Shown here: piece by piece, positions 24,706 to 34,637 of the stretch
How positions within the stretch are numbered: the first letter of the stretch is position 1
Layout: every line of letters starts with the position of its first letter
NCBI GenBank assembly: GCA_021813405.1
Contig: JAKAKS010000023.1
Location: 1-63,839, forward strand
Source: Nitrospirota bacterium
GTDB taxonomy: Bacteria; Nitrospirota; Thermodesulfovibrionia; Thermodesulfovibrionales; JdFR-88
Direction: 5' to 3'
DNA length: 63,839 nt
Translations under genes and position numbers: made by a program
Notes under the pieces: model-generated
What the model was told of the DNA's origin: nothing
Database searches by the model: none
Seen by the model: only the letters and a program-made list of their open reading frames with translations

Positions 24706-26232
24706 CTAGAACCTTTCAAATTCTGTGTCTTCGCTGTCCAGACCCGAACCGTTGCCGCCCAAATCAAGGGCCACTCCGGCGTGCCCGGCCCCAACATATA
24801 CAGGCCTGGCCCCGTGGAACTTCGGCGCCTTTAAGGCCGTGGCTGTGTTGGAGAAGCCCCTGGCCGCCTGCGCGCCTTTTACATGCCGGCGCTGAGCCGC
24901 GCCTTTGACTGCGGAGGCCGGGTTCCCCTCCACCCTGAAGAATTCAATTGTGCCCTGAAGCTGTTCGGCCTGGCTGGACAACTCCTCGGCGGTGGACGAA
25001 ATCTCCTCAGCAGCGCCGGCGTTCTGCTGCACCACCTGGTCAAGCTGCTGTATGGCCTTGTTTATCTGCTGGGCGCCGGCATTCTGCTCCGCGCTGGCCA
25101 CATTTATCTCCTGTACCAGCTGGGCGGTTTTCTGTATATCGGGCACCAGCTTTTCAAGCATTACCCCTGCCGTTTCGGCCACGTGCACGCTTGCAGTGGA
25201 GAGGTCGCTTATCTCAGCCGCGGCCGTCTGGCTCCGCTCGGCAAGCTTTCTGACCTCGGCGGCCACCACGGCAAAACCTTTACCGTGCTCTCCGGCACGC
25301 GCGGCCTCTATCGCCGCATTCAAGGCAAGCAGGTTTGTCTGCCTGGCTATCTCCTCTATAATCGATATCTTGCCCGCTATGTCCTTCATCGCCTGCACGG
25401 TTGATAAAACCGTCCTGCCGCTTCTAAGCGCGTCCTCGGCCGATTTCCTTGCGATATTTTCCGTCTGCTGTGCGTTTTCGGCGTTCTGCCTGATATTGGA
25501 AACCATCTGCTCCACAGAGGACGATATCTCTTCAACGGAGCTGGCCTGCTCCGACGCCCCCTGGGACATGCCCTCGGCGCCGGAACTAAGCTGGTTGCTG
25601 CCGTCGGCAACATTGTCCGAGGCGGCCTTGACCTCGCCGACTATTTCTTTCAACGTCATCACGGTTTTGTTTACGGCGCTTACAACCTGCCCAATCTCAT
25701 CATCCTTTTTAGCCGTTAAATTGATGGTGAGGTCCCCTTCGCTTAGCCTGCCCAGGCTTTCCACCAGCATTTTGACCTCGCCTTCAAGGTATTCCTTCTG
25801 CTCGGTGGCTTCGTTTTGAAGGCGTATCTGCTCGGTTATGTCTATAATCACTTCCATGCCGCCATAGGGTTGCCCATCATCGTCCAGCAACGGCGAGCAA
25901 GCGGCTTTTATCGGTATCTGCCTGCCGTTCCTGGTCTCGGCCACTGTTGTTCCCATGACCACGTCTTTGGTGGCCATGCATCTTTTCAGCGTGCAATCGG
26001 CGGTATTGCAGATGCGTGTTTTCTGGAATTGCGCGCAGGTCATCTTGCCCAAGACTTCTTCGCGGGTGTACCCCATCGTGTTAAGGGCCGCGTCGTTGAC
26101 GAAGGTCACCTTCAGGTCCTTGTCCACCACCACCATAGGGGCGGCTATGGACGCGACCATACGTTCTGTCAGTTTCAGCCTGTTGTTAAGTCTGGCGTTT
26201 TCCTCAAGCATATCCTTTTTTATACCAAACAT
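24706..26232 (-). CDS. Cytoplasmic methyl-accepting chemotaxis protein with N-terminal PAS domain
   Basis: 508 residues from the ATG at 26232, which has AAGGAGG six bases upstream. There is no membrane segment. An N-terminal helix leads into a PAS domain (about 22-135) containing four cysteines (Cys66, 75, 80, 85; CX8CX4CX4C), suggesting a metal, FeS or redox sensor. Then come a HAMP-like linker and the long signalling coiled coil with the hairpin tip [23 protein letters not shown] Gly/Ala-rich linker of about 70 residues ends in DTEFERF, whose last five residues fit the CheR/CheB tether pattern xFxxF. Strongly similar in its signalling half to the next receptor, indicating duplication. Confidence 0.93.
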   Translation of the reverse strand: MFGIKKDMLEENARLNNRLKLTERMVASIAAPMVVVDKDLKVTFVNDAALNTMGYTREEVLGKMTCAQFQKTRICNTADCTLKRCMATKDVVMGTTVAETRNGRQIPIKAACSPLLDDDGQPYGGMEVIIDITEQIRLQNEATEQKEYLEGEVKMLVESLGRLSEGDLTINLTAKKDDEIGQVVSAVNKTVMTLKEIVGEVKAASDNVADGSNQLSSGAEGMSQGASEQASSVEEISSSVEQMVSNIRQNAENAQQTENIARKSAEDALRSGRTVLSTVQAMKDIAGKISIIEEIARQTNLLALNAAIEAARAGEHGKGFAVVAAEVRKLAERSQTAAAEISDLSTASVHVAETAGVMLEKLVPDIQKTAQLVQEINVASAEQNAGAQQINKAIQQLDQVVQQNAGAAEEISSTAEELSSQAEQLQGTIEFFRVEGNPASAVKGAAQRRHVKGAQAARGFSNTATALKAPKFHGARPVYVGAGHAGVALDLGGNGSGLDSEDTEFERF

Positions 26233-26297
26233 GTTTTCCTCCTTCAGGGGTTTTACTGCCGGCTGCAATCTGCCTGTGCCAGCCGGTGCATTATCCC

Positions 26298-28058
26298 CTA
26301 GAACCTCTCAAAATCCTTGTCTTCATTGTCCGTGCCATTGCCGCCATTGCCGCTGGAATTCGCGGTTCCGGCCATGCCAGGCATGGCCATGTTAAACGCG
26401 AAGCCCTGGTGTTTTGATATACCCACTGCAGGCTTGGCGTGGACGGCCCCGGCGCTTTTTTCCCTGCCTCCCATATGTGCGAATTTTATCTGATGGAAGC
26501 CGGGGGCCGCGCTGCGCCTGCCCCGCGCGCCGTCGCCCATCCTGAAAAATTCTATCGTGCCTTGCAGATGTTCGGCCTGGCTTGAGAGTTCTTCGGCGGT
26601 GGAGGACATCTCCTCGGCTGCTCCTGCGTTCTGCTGGACAATCTGATCGAGTTGCTGTATGGCCCGGTTGATCTGCTCGGCGCCGGCATTCTGCTCCGAA
26701 CTGGCCTTGCTTATCTCCTGCACCAGTTCGGCCGTCTTCTGTATGTCCGGCACCAGCTTTTCAAGCATGGCCCCGGCTGCCTCTGCCACGCTTACACTGA
26801 CCGATGACAGATCGCTTATCTCGGCTGCGGCCGCCTGGCTTCTTTCGGCCAGCTTCCTGACCTCGGCGGCCACTACGGCAAAGCCTTTCCCGTGCTCCCC
26901 GGCGCGCGCCGCCTCTATTGCCGCGTTCAGCGCTAGCAGGTTGGTCTGGCGGGCAATTTCCTCTATAATCGATATCTTGCCTGCTATGTCCCTCATCGCG
27001 TTTACCGTTGACAGGACCGACCTTCCGCTTTCCGTTGCGTCTTCGGCGGATTTTCTTGCGATCTTTTCGGTCTGCTGAGCGTTTTCGGCGTTCTGCCTTA
27101 TATTAGAGACCATCTGTTCCATGGAGGACGACACCTCTTCCACGGAGCTGGCCTGCTCCGACGCCCCCTGGGACATTTCCTCTGAGCTGGAGCTGAGTTC
27201 CTGCGAACCCGAGGTCACGTTATCTGCCGCGGATTTCACATCGGCCACGATATCGCGCAATTTGAAAATCATATTGCTCATTGCAAGCAGCAGCTGGCCG
27301 GTTTCGTCCTTGCTCCTGGAATCCACGGTGATTTCAAGATTGCCCTCTGCCAGGCTGTTTGACACCGCAACAGCCTTGTTGAGCGGCACGGTTATGCCCC
27401 GGATAATCGCAACCGCCACCGCTATGCCAAGTATTACCCCCACGATGATAATCAAAAGGGAGGCGGACAAAACCGAAGTGTACTGGCTTTCAGCCTGCTT
27501 CGTGGCATTAGCGAAAGCCTGATTTTCCTGTTTCTCCAATGAAGCCGCGATGGCGTCGATATAGTCTGTGGGGGGGCGGTCCATGCCGCGCACCAGATCG
27601 TCAACCGTGTGTACGCCTTTTATATCGCCGGAGCCGTAATGGGCAAGCGCGCCGGCGTACCTGGAATCAAGTTCATCATGCGTTTGAAGGAACCGGTCCA
27701 CCTTCTCCGTGTCCAGCCCAAGTTTTGCCATGTCGTCCTTTAGCTGCTTGCCGGTGCTTTTTACCCCGGAGTCATCGTCCAGAAAATCCTGATGGTATTT
27801 TGCGAAATCAGCGGGCTTGTAGCCCCTGAGCAAGGTGTCTTTCCATCCCTGCACCTGCTTCTTGAAATAAAGCTCGGTGCTGTCGGCGTCGCGTACAACC
27901 TGAGTATACGCCCTGGCGGTTTGCAGGTCCGAGGACATTTGTTTGTTCACGGCGGAAAGTTCGCGTAAAAGGAAGATGCCTGAGCCTGCAAACAATAAAG
28001 ACATAAAGCCTACAAGCAAGAACAGCTTTTTCCCGATTTTCATATCAGTCAGAAACAT
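26298..28058 (-). CDS. Membrane methyl-accepting chemotaxis protein
   Basis: 586 residues. A membrane helix at about 8-31, a periplasmic all-helical sensor (about 32-195, probable four-helix bundle with an acidic DDDSGVKST loop), a second membrane helix at about 198-222, HAMP, and the methyl-accepting signalling domain with the same tip as its neighbour. It ends [10 protein letters not shown] after a flexible Gly/Ala/Met-rich linker. An AGGAGG lies about ten bases before the ATG. Ligand unknown. Encoded between cheA and the PAS receptor. Confidence 0.93.
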   Translation of the reverse strand: MFLTDMKIGKKLFLLVGFMSLLFAGSGIFLLRELSAVNKQMSSDLQTARAYTQVVRDADSTELYFKKQVQGWKDTLLRGYKPADFAKYHQDFLDDDSGVKSTGKQLKDDMAKLGLDTEKVDRFLQTHDELDSRYAGALAHYGSGDIKGVHTVDDLVRGMDRPPTDYIDAIAASLEKQENQAFANATKQAESQYTSVLSASLLIIIVGVILGIAVAVAIIRGITVPLNKAVAVSNSLAEGNLEITVDSRSKDETGQLLLAMSNMIFKLRDIVADVKSAADNVTSGSQELSSSSEEMSQGASEQASSVEEVSSSMEQMVSNIRQNAENAQQTEKIARKSAEDATESGRSVLSTVNAMRDIAGKISIIEEIARQTNLLALNAAIEAARAGEHGKGFAVVAAEVRKLAERSQAAAAEISDLSSVSVSVAEAAGAMLEKLVPDIQKTAELVQEISKASSEQNAGAEQINRAIQQLDQIVQQNAGAAEEMSSTAEELSSQAEHLQGTIEFFRMGDGARGRRSAAPGFHQIKFAHMGGREKSAGAVHAKPAVGISKHQGFAFNMAMPGMAGTANSSGNGGNGTDNEDKDFERF

Positions 28059-28080
28059 GTATCCAGATTCCTCCTGTCTG

Positions 28081-30087
28081 TCAGTGCAATAAATTTTGGC
28101 TGCATGTGAATTTCCCTGCGTGCATCACGCCGGCCGCCCTTTTTGTTAGGGCCTCTTCCATCTCCGCCGTCCTTGCGATATCCGGCATATCAACTATCAG
28201 GGCCAGTGTCCCGTCGCCCAGTATGGTTGCTCCCGATATCCCTCCAATGTCTTTAAACACCTTGCCCAGCGGTTTTATTACGGTCTGATGGCCGCCGATT
28301 ACCTGGTCCACGGCTATGCCAATCATCTCTCCGTCTACGTTCATGACAATCACGTGCTCTATTGACGGCAGTGCGCCTCCGATTGCAAACTGCTCCCGAA
28401 GGCGGACATAGGGGACCAGCCTGTCGCGTACCTGCACGATATGCCCTGCCCGCATGCTGCCGCTTCCTGCGGAAAGCTCCACACACTCCCGTACGTCGGA
28501 AAGCGGCAATATGAAATACCCTTCGCCGGCCTTCACAAGCAGGCCCTCGATAATGGCCAAAGTAAGAGGCAGGCTGAGGACGATAATTGTGCCTTCGCCC
28601 TGGCTGCTTTCCAGGCTTAAAGACCCGCCAAGGGCATCTATGGTCTTTTTAACCACGTCCAGGCCAACACCTCTGCCGGAAATGTCCGTAACGTCCTTTG
28701 CCGTACTGAAACCCGGCGTCAGCACAAGAAGGGCCGTTTCTTTTTCCGGAGGCGATTCGCCCGGAGCTATAAGCCCTTTTTCAGCCGCCTTGGCCAGGAT
28801 GGCTTCGCGGTCCAGCCCCGCGCCGTCATCAGCAATGCGGATGACTACCTTGTCGCCCGAATGGGCTGCCGAAAGGCTTATGGTACCCTTGCGGGGTTTG
28901 CCCGCCAGTTCTCTTTTATCAGGCGGCTCAACCCCATGGTCTATGCTGTTTCTTACAATGTGCACAAGCGCATCGTTGAGTTTTTCGATTACGGTTTTGT
29001 CCAGTTCCGTCTCACCGCCTTCAGCCACCAGTTCAGCTTCCTTGCCAAGGCCCGTTGCCAGGTCCCGGACCAGCCGCTTGAAAGTGCCGAATATAGTCCC
29101 GATTGGCATCATGCGGATGTTCATCGCATTTGCCCGCAGGTCTGCAGTAAGGCGTTCCACCTCCTCGGAGATAGAGATTATCTGGGGGTCCGCCTTGATT
29201 GCGGCCACCCGGCTTAAACGCGCCTGAACGGTCACCAGCTCGCTTACCAGGTTCAGCAGCTCATCCAGCTTTGAAAAGGGCACCCTGATGCTGGATATCG
29301 AGCTCCGGCTGTTTTCAGGGGCCGTTTGAACGCAGGAAGCCAGCTCGCTTTTCGCCAATGACCGGGCTGGCATTTGTGAAGCCGGCCCCTTGTCCCGCTC
29401 TATGCTCTGGATATCGGGTATGCATGCGGCGCCGGAGATTATGAATACGTCCCTGATATCATCCGCCGTCATTTCTGTTCCAATATAAATCTCCAGCCCG
29501 GCATCTCCGGAGGTAACAGCGCATTCTCCCAATTTCCGCAGTTCTTGAATCAGAAATCCGGTTTCAGGCCCGGATAAAGCAGTTCCCTCACCGGAACTCA
29601 GCCGGATGCGGTACACCGCTTTTCCGCTGGCTAAATTCTCCTCGAAGGCTTGGGTGTCGGCCTGCCCATTATCGGCGAGGCTGTCAAAAAGAGCGAGTAA
29701 TTCGGCCTGCCGTTTTGACATAGCTTCCTGGTCCTGCCGTCCGGCTGTGATCATCAGCTTTATCAGATCGCAGGCTTTCAGCGTGAGTTCTATAACGGCT
29801 TTATCCAGGGCCATCCGGCCGCTCCTTACAAGGTCATACACGCTTTCCAGGTGGTGCGTGAAACCCGAAACGTCATCAAAGCCGCACATTGCCCCCGAGC
29901 CCTTGAGCGTGTGAAAATCCCTCAATACCGAGGATATGGCCGCGGCATTGAGGGGGTTTTTTTCAAGCGCCAGGAGCGAGGACTCGAGTTCCTGGATTAT
30001 CTCGGCAGCTTCAGCCCGGAACTCTTCTCTCAAAATATCGCCGTCTTCGAATTTTTCTTCCATGCGGAAGTGAAAGGCAAATTCCAT
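28081..30087 (-). CDS. cheA: Chemotaxis histidine kinase CheA
   Basis: 668 residues: HPt domain with phosphorylatable His59 in [11 protein letters not shown], a middle response-regulator-binding-like part (about 155-235), dimerisation helices from about 265, the HATPase with [20 protein letters not shown] and [13 protein letters not shown], and a C-terminal CheW-like domain (about 535-665). First gene of the minus-strand che cluster. An internal Met9 (30063) could be the real start; neither has a strong SD. The cluster contains no cheY, but two single-domain receivers are encoded at 35949-36741. Confidence 0.94.
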   Translation of the reverse strand: MEFAFHFRMEEKFEDGDILREEFRAEAAEIIQELESSLLALEKNPLNAAAISSVLRDFHTLKGSGAMCGFDDVSGFTHHLESVYDLVRSGRMALDKAVIELTLKACDLIKLMITAGRQDQEAMSKRQAELLALFDSLADNGQADTQAFEENLASGKAVYRIRLSSGEGTALSGPETGFLIQELRKLGECAVTSGDAGLEIYIGTEMTADDIRDVFIISGAACIPDIQSIERDKGPASQMPARSLAKSELASCVQTAPENSRSSISSIRVPFSKLDELLNLVSELVTVQARLSRVAAIKADPQIISISEEVERLTADLRANAMNIRMMPIGTIFGTFKRLVRDLATGLGKEAELVAEGGETELDKTVIEKLNDALVHIVRNSIDHGVEPPDKRELAGKPRKGTISLSAAHSGDKVVIRIADDGAGLDREAILAKAAEKGLIAPGESPPEKETALLVLTPGFSTAKDVTDISGRGVGLDVVKKTIDALGGSLSLESSQGEGTIIVLSLPLTLAIIEGLLVKAGEGYFILPLSDVRECVELSAGSGSMRAGHIVQVRDRLVPYVRLREQFAIGGALPSIEHVIVMNVDGEMIGIAVDQVIGGHQTVIKPLGKVFKDIGGISGATILGDGTLALIVDMPDIARTAEMEEALTKRAAGVMHAGKFTCSQNLLH

Positions 30088-30385
30088 GCCTTATGTCATT
30101 TGGCTATGGGAAATCATGTAACTGCCTGATCCTGATGGTTTTTTAAGTTTTTTCCAGAAAAGGGGGAAAAGCATTCTTTGCGTACAAAATCAGGACAACT
30201 GGCCGGAATCCGTACGTAATACCCGGCATGTTTGCATGGACCAAAATTATTCGTGATTTGCGTGATTGTGTTTTAAAATCTAAAACTGTAATTATAAGGT
30301 GTTTTTATATTTTTTAAGTTATAATTTCATCGCGTCCGATTTTTTTTAGCGTGAGGAGAATTAGCCGCATTCCCAGGGGAAAACA
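30088..30385. other. Divergent promoter region between cheA and the response regulator gene
   Basis: About 300 nt, clearly more AT-rich than its surroundings, holding the starts of two opposite transcripts. TATAAT occurs at 30322-30327 on the plus strand, 59 nt before the regulator ATG, without a convincing -35. No sigma54 -24/-12 element was recognised although the downstream gene belongs to a sigma54 activator family. An SD-like AGGGG lies just before the ATG at 30386. Confidence 0.45.
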
Positions 30386-31741
30386 ATGCCTCGAATACTT
30401 ATGATTGATGATGAGCGCAGTCTCGCCCTGGTCTTTGGAAGGCTTTTCGAAAAAAACGGCTACGATTTCCTCTCCGCTCAGACCGCCAAAGAGGGGCTTG
30501 ATCTTGCCTTCAGGGAGCTTCCGGATTTAATCCTGCTGGACCTTTATCTGCCGGACATGTATGGGCTGGACGTGCTCAAGGAACTTCGCAGGCAAAGGGA
30601 TTTCCTTGTCATCGTAATAACCGGCCAGGGTGAGGTGCGTGAGGCCGTGGAGGCGATAAAGCTGGGGGCGGGACATTACCTTCAGAAGCCCATAGACCTG
30701 GATGAATTTCTGATCATGGTGGAAAAGAACATCCGGTATGTCCAGCTGCGCGAAGAAGCCAACCTGTTAAGGAAATCGAAATCGCCCTATTCGATAATAG
30801 GCAGAAGCAGGCAGACGCTGGCCTTAAACAGGATCATCGGCCTGATGGCGGCAAACCCGTCGGCCACTGTGCTTATACAAGGGGAAACCGGTACCGGTAA
30901 GGAGCTTGTGGCCAGGAACATCCATTGCCAGAGCGCCAGGGCCGAAAGGAGCTTCATAGACATAAACTGCGCGGCTATCCCGGACACGATATTTGAAAGT
31001 GAGTTTTTCGGTTATGAGGCCGGGGCCTATACGGATGCCAAGTCCACCAAAAAAGGGCTTCTGGAAACGGCTGATGGCGGCACCGTATTTCTGGACGAAA
31101 TAGGCGAGATGGCGCCAAACTCCCAGGCAAAACTGCTCCGGGTGCTTGAGACACATTCCTTCAGGCGGGTGGGCAGCACAAGGGACATAAAGGTGGATGT
31201 GCGCATCGTGGCCGCAACAAACAAGGACCTCTCCCAGAGCGTCAAGCAGGGCAGCTTCCGCGAGGACCTGTTCTACAGGCTGAACGTGCTGCCGGTAAGG
31301 CTTGCCCCGCTCCGGGAAAGGCCGGAAGACATTCCCATGCTGGCCGCATGGTTTGCCGGGCAGATAGCAAAGGAGATGGGACGCGGTAACGGAAGGCTTG
31401 CCGAAGAGGCCATGAAAAAAATGTGCGGCTATTCCTGGCCAGGCAATGTAAGGGAGATGAGAAACGTAATCGAGAGGTCTGTTATCCTGTCCGGCGGGCA
31501 CGAGATAACCGCTGCGGATATCCTCTTGCAGGAAGACCACGGCAGCCGGCCGGTATCCGGGGCCGCCCCCGCGGCGGATGGTGATCTGAGTCTGGAGCGG
31601 GCCGAAGTGGCGCATATTACCAAGGTGCTGGGCCTTACCGGCGGCAACCGCTCCTCCGCGGCACGCGCACTGGGCATTTCCCGGTCCACCTTGAATGAGA
31701 AGATCAAAAAATTCGGCATCGCTTGCGGGCAGGAGGACTGA
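30386..31741 (+). CDS. Sigma54-dependent response regulator (NtrC family)
   Basis: 451 residues: receiver with Asp52 as phosphoacceptor and KP at 101-102; AAA+ domain with Walker A GETGTGKE (166-173), sigma54-contact loop GAYTDA (213-218, in place of GAFTGA), Walker B VFLDE (234-238) and FREDLFYRLNV; C-terminal Fis-like helix-turn-helix (NRSSAARALGISRSTLNEKI). The variant contact loop is found in a known branch of the family and is probably functional. It is encoded one base ahead of the histidine kinase that very likely phosphorylates it. Target promoters are unknown. Confidence 0.93.
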   Translation: MPRILMIDDERSLALVFGRLFEKNGYDFLSAQTAKEGLDLAFRELPDLILLDLYLPDMYGLDVLKELRRQRDFLVIVITGQGEVREAVEAIKLGAGHYLQKPIDLDEFLIMVEKNIRYVQLREEANLLRKSKSPYSIIGRSRQTLALNRIIGLMAANPSATVLIQGETGTGKELVARNIHCQSARAERSFIDINCAAIPDTIFESEFFGYEAGAYTDAKSTKKGLLETADGGTVFLDEIGEMAPNSQAKLLRVLETHSFRRVGSTRDIKVDVRIVAATNKDLSQSVKQGSFREDLFYRLNVLPVRLAPLRERPEDIPMLAAWFAGQIAKEMGRGNGRLAEEAMKKMCGYSWPGNVREMRNVIERSVILSGGHEITAADILLQEDHGSRPVSGAAPAADGDLSLERAEVAHITKVLGLTGGNRSSAARALGISRSTLNEKIKKFGIACGQED

Positions 31742-31742
31742 T

Positions 31743-34610
31743 ATGAAAATATTCAGGTCTGTGCTGGGCAGGCGATTAATGCTGATTCTGCTTGCGGGCG
31801 TTCTCCTTAGCTTCGGGCTCCTGACCTTTCTTATAATCCGCAGGGAAGATGGGCTGATGATCTCGCTGGAAAGGGACAAGGCCGCCTGGATATCAGGTGA
31901 CACGGTTAACCACCTTAATTGCCTCATGACAAGCGGCAGGATGAAGACACTTGAGCAGCTTGTAAAAAACGAAGACTCGCCGGGCAATGTTTCCGTGGCG
32001 ATATTCAGGAACGACGGCTCGGTTTATTATGGCAATGCTGCCTTCCCGATGCCCGCAGGCGCGCTTTCAAGGCGGGAAGGGACGTTTGTGGAATCCGGCG
32101 GGCAATACGCCTTTTTCAGACCTGTTTATAATAAGCAGGCTTGCCTGAGATGCCACCCGGCTGCAGACGTGCGCGGCGTAGTAGCTGCCTATGTGTCTGC
32201 GGGGAAAACACGGGCCGCAACTAAAAACACTTTAAACAGGATGCTTGCCTTCATTGCGGTTACCGCGCTTGTAAGCGGGATTGGCGTTGTGGTGGCCACA
32301 AGGAAGATAATCATACAGCCACTGGAATCACTGCGGGACGGTGTAAGAAAAATGAGCGGCGGGGATTTCGGCCATGAAATACAGGTAAAGGGGAAGGACG
32401 AAATTGGCGAACTGGCCCTTGCCTTCAATGACATGTCCAGCAAGGTGGGGAATTTTCAAAAACATCTCACCGATGAAATATGCAGGCAGACAAAAGACCT
32501 CCAGTCGATTGCCCAAGTCTCGATGGAGGCATTCAGAAGCGACCAGCCGCTGGATTTGACAATCGAAAAGGCCCTTGGCGCCCTGACCAAGGATTTAGGA
32601 TGCGATTTCTACTGCTTTGCCCTGCTGAACAAGGAGACGGGGCTCTTTGAGAAGAAGTATCACCAGGGTATGGACAGTTGCCCTTTCCCCGATGATTTCA
32701 CGGCCCAAAAGGAAACGCCTGTTGCCAATATAATCTATAATCTTTCGCCGCAGGTGATAAATGCAGAGATGGGCGGGATGCCCGCCGCAAGCGGCCAGCT
32801 GGCCGTAATCCCGGTGCTTCCGCAGCAAAGGCAGCGCTGCCAGGCAATTAATAATTGCGAAATGCACAAATGCCCGGCATTCGACAGCCCGGACGAAAAA
32901 TGCTGGCTCAAGGAATGCACTAGGTGCGGCAGCTATTATTCCAACGCCAAAGACAAGCTGCCGGGGTGCGTAGTCTGCCCGGCATTTCCGGTTTTGGGGG
33001 TGCTGGTGGCCGGCAAGCAGGTTGTGGATACGCCCGCTCTTCTTTCCATGCAGATACTGGCCTCGGGGATAGCGGCCACAATTGAAAACCATAAATTGCT
33101 GGAAAAACAGAAGAAGGACATGCAGGACCTGGTGAAGCTTTATGACCTGTCCATCCAGATATTCTATTCCCTCGATTCAAGCGAACTGCCTGGCGCGATA
33201 GCGCGCGCCGCCGTGTCGCTGTCCGGCACAGATGCCGCCGCACTTTGGACAAATACCGGCGGCGTATTCGATTTAAAGGCTGTATTCCGCATAGACAGCA
33301 GGGACCTGCCCCTTTCCCTTGAAACAGACATTTTGCCTGAGGTAACAGCCGGACCTCAGATAGAAAAACTGATGGAATTAAAATCTATTCCTGCCGCCTT
33401 CCTGCCCGCCATGGATTCAGCCGGGTTTAAATATATTTGCCTTGTTCCCGTAAAGGCCGAAGAGCGTACGGCAGGCTGGCTTGCCCTTTTTAAAAAGAAG
33501 CACATCCTGATGTCCGGCGCGGAGAAGGCCATAATCCTTCTTTATACGAACCAGGCCGCTTCAGCCCTTGACGCCGTCCGGCTTTACAAGGCCCTGCAGG
33601 GCAGCGTGCTGGCCCTCAGCGAAGAGAAGGAATTTTCCGACGCGGTGTTCAACAGCACGGCAAGCGGCATAATGGTGCTGGACAATGAAGGCAAAATACT
33701 GCGGCTGAACAATTCCGGGTCGGAAATACTGGAAATAGACACGGACGTCTCGGCCGGAATGCCGCTTGGCGCAGTGAATCCTGCTCTTGAGGAGATGTTG
33801 CTGAACGTCAACAGTTTAAACAGAGAGCTTGCCATTGAGTTTGAAAAAGGGCGGGCAAAGCCCATAGGCTTTACAAGCTCGCCGGTACTGGATTTCAACG
33901 GAAGCAAGAGAGGCCATATCATAGTTTTCAGGGATTTGACCGAGCTTAAAAAGCTGCAGGCCGAGGTCAGTAAAAAACAGCATTTTGAATCCATGGGCAA
34001 GGTAATTTCCGGAGTTGCCCACGAGATAAGAAACCCTCTGTTTGCCATCCAGTCAATAGGGCAGCTTCTGGAAAGGGAGATAGCCGCCCCGGAACACCAG
34101 GCGCTGATTGGCGCCATGCTGAAAGAGACCACGCGGATGAAAAACCTTGTAGAGGAACTGCTTCTGTATAGCCGGCCCTCCAAACTGAATTTTATCGGCA
34201 TAGACCTTGACGAATTCATCGAAGAGCTCAAGTCCCGTTACAGGCTGAAGGGTATGGACACGCTTATAGCCGCTGAAACCGCACCCGGCATTACTTTCAG
34301 AGCCGACAAGGACAAGCTGACACAGGTCTTCATAAACCTTATCCAGAACTCGCTGGAAGCGTCTGCAAAAAAAGTGGAGATAAAGGCCAGGAAAGCAGAC
34401 GGCAGACTTGAAATATCAGTGAAGGACGACGGCGCCGGAATAGGGACCGGACATGATGAATTAGTATTTGATCCTTTCTTTACCACGAAAAAGGAAGGCA
34501 CCGGCCTGGGGCTGCCCATCTGCAAAAAAATAATCGAGGAGCATGGGGGCTCCCTTGTGCTTAAAAAAGGTGCTCCAGGCGTGGAAATCCTTATTTCGCT
34601 TAAATTGTAG
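31743..34610 (+). CDS. Heme-type sensor histidine kinase with cysteine-rich GAF region
   Basis: 955 residues from the ATG at 31743. A membrane helix (about 10-30), a periplasmic sensor ending with CLRCH (134-138), a c-type heme attachment motif of the kind found in Tll0287/DUF3365-like sensors, a second membrane helix (about 165-187), HAMP, a GAF-like region with a dense cysteine cluster (about residues 366-420, including CEMHKCPAF, CTRCG and CVVCPAF), a second GAF-like region, PAS (about 635-735), then HisKA with His in GVAHEIRNP near 760 and HATPase boxes NLIQNSLEAS, DDGAGI and GTGLGLPI. Probably senses a redox signal or small ligand in the periplasm and cytoplasm, and controls the regulator encoded just upstream. 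Confidence 0.9.
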   Translation: MKIFRSVLGRRLMLILLAGVLLSFGLLTFLIIRREDGLMISLERDKAAWISGDTVNHLNCLMTSGRMKTLEQLVKNEDSPGNVSVAIFRNDGSVYYGNAAFPMPAGALSRREGTFVESGGQYAFFRPVYNKQACLRCHPAADVRGVVAAYVSAGKTRAATKNTLNRMLAFIAVTALVSGIGVVVATRKIIIQPLESLRDGVRKMSGGDFGHEIQVKGKDEIGELALAFNDMSSKVGNFQKHLTDEICRQTKDLQSIAQVSMEAFRSDQPLDLTIEKALGALTKDLGCDFYCFALLNKETGLFEKKYHQGMDSCPFPDDFTAQKETPVANIIYNLSPQVINAEMGGMPAASGQLAVIPVLPQQRQRCQAINNCEMHKCPAFDSPDEKCWLKECTRCGSYYSNAKDKLPGCVVCPAFPVLGVLVAGKQVVDTPALLSMQILASGIAATIENHKLLEKQKKDMQDLVKLYDLSIQIFYSLDSSELPGAIARAAVSLSGTDAAALWTNTGGVFDLKAVFRIDSRDLPLSLETDILPEVTAGPQIEKLMELKSIPAAFLPAMDSAGFKYICLVPVKAEERTAGWLALFKKKHILMSGAEKAIILLYTNQAASALDAVRLYKALQGSVLALSEEKEFSDAVFNSTASGIMVLDNEGKILRLNNSGSEILEIDTDVSAGMPLGAVNPALEEMLLNVNSLNRELAIEFEKGRAKPIGFTSSPVLDFNGSKRGHIIVFRDLTELKKLQAEVSKKQHFESMGKVISGVAHEIRNPLFAIQSIGQLLEREIAAPEHQALIGAMLKETTRMKNLVEELLLYSRPSKLNFIGIDLDEFIEELKSRYRLKGMDTLIAAETAPGITFRADKDKLTQVFINLIQNSLEASAKKVEIKARKADGRLEISVKDDGAGIGTGHDELVFDPFFTTKKEGTGLGLPICKKIIEEHGGSLVLKKGAPGVEILISLKL

Positions 34611-34637
34611 GGTTCTGCAAAACCGGAAGCGGGGTTT

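Noticed and set aside
30088-30385. Sigma54 promoter for the regulator/kinase pair
   Set aside because: No GG-N10-GC element with the expected TGGCAC/TTGCA flanks was found on either strand.
30824-31987. Long minus-strand open frame (387 codons) opposite the sigma54 regulator gene
   Set aside because: It is antisense to a clearly conserved gene, has no family features and arises from codon bias in GC-rich DNA.
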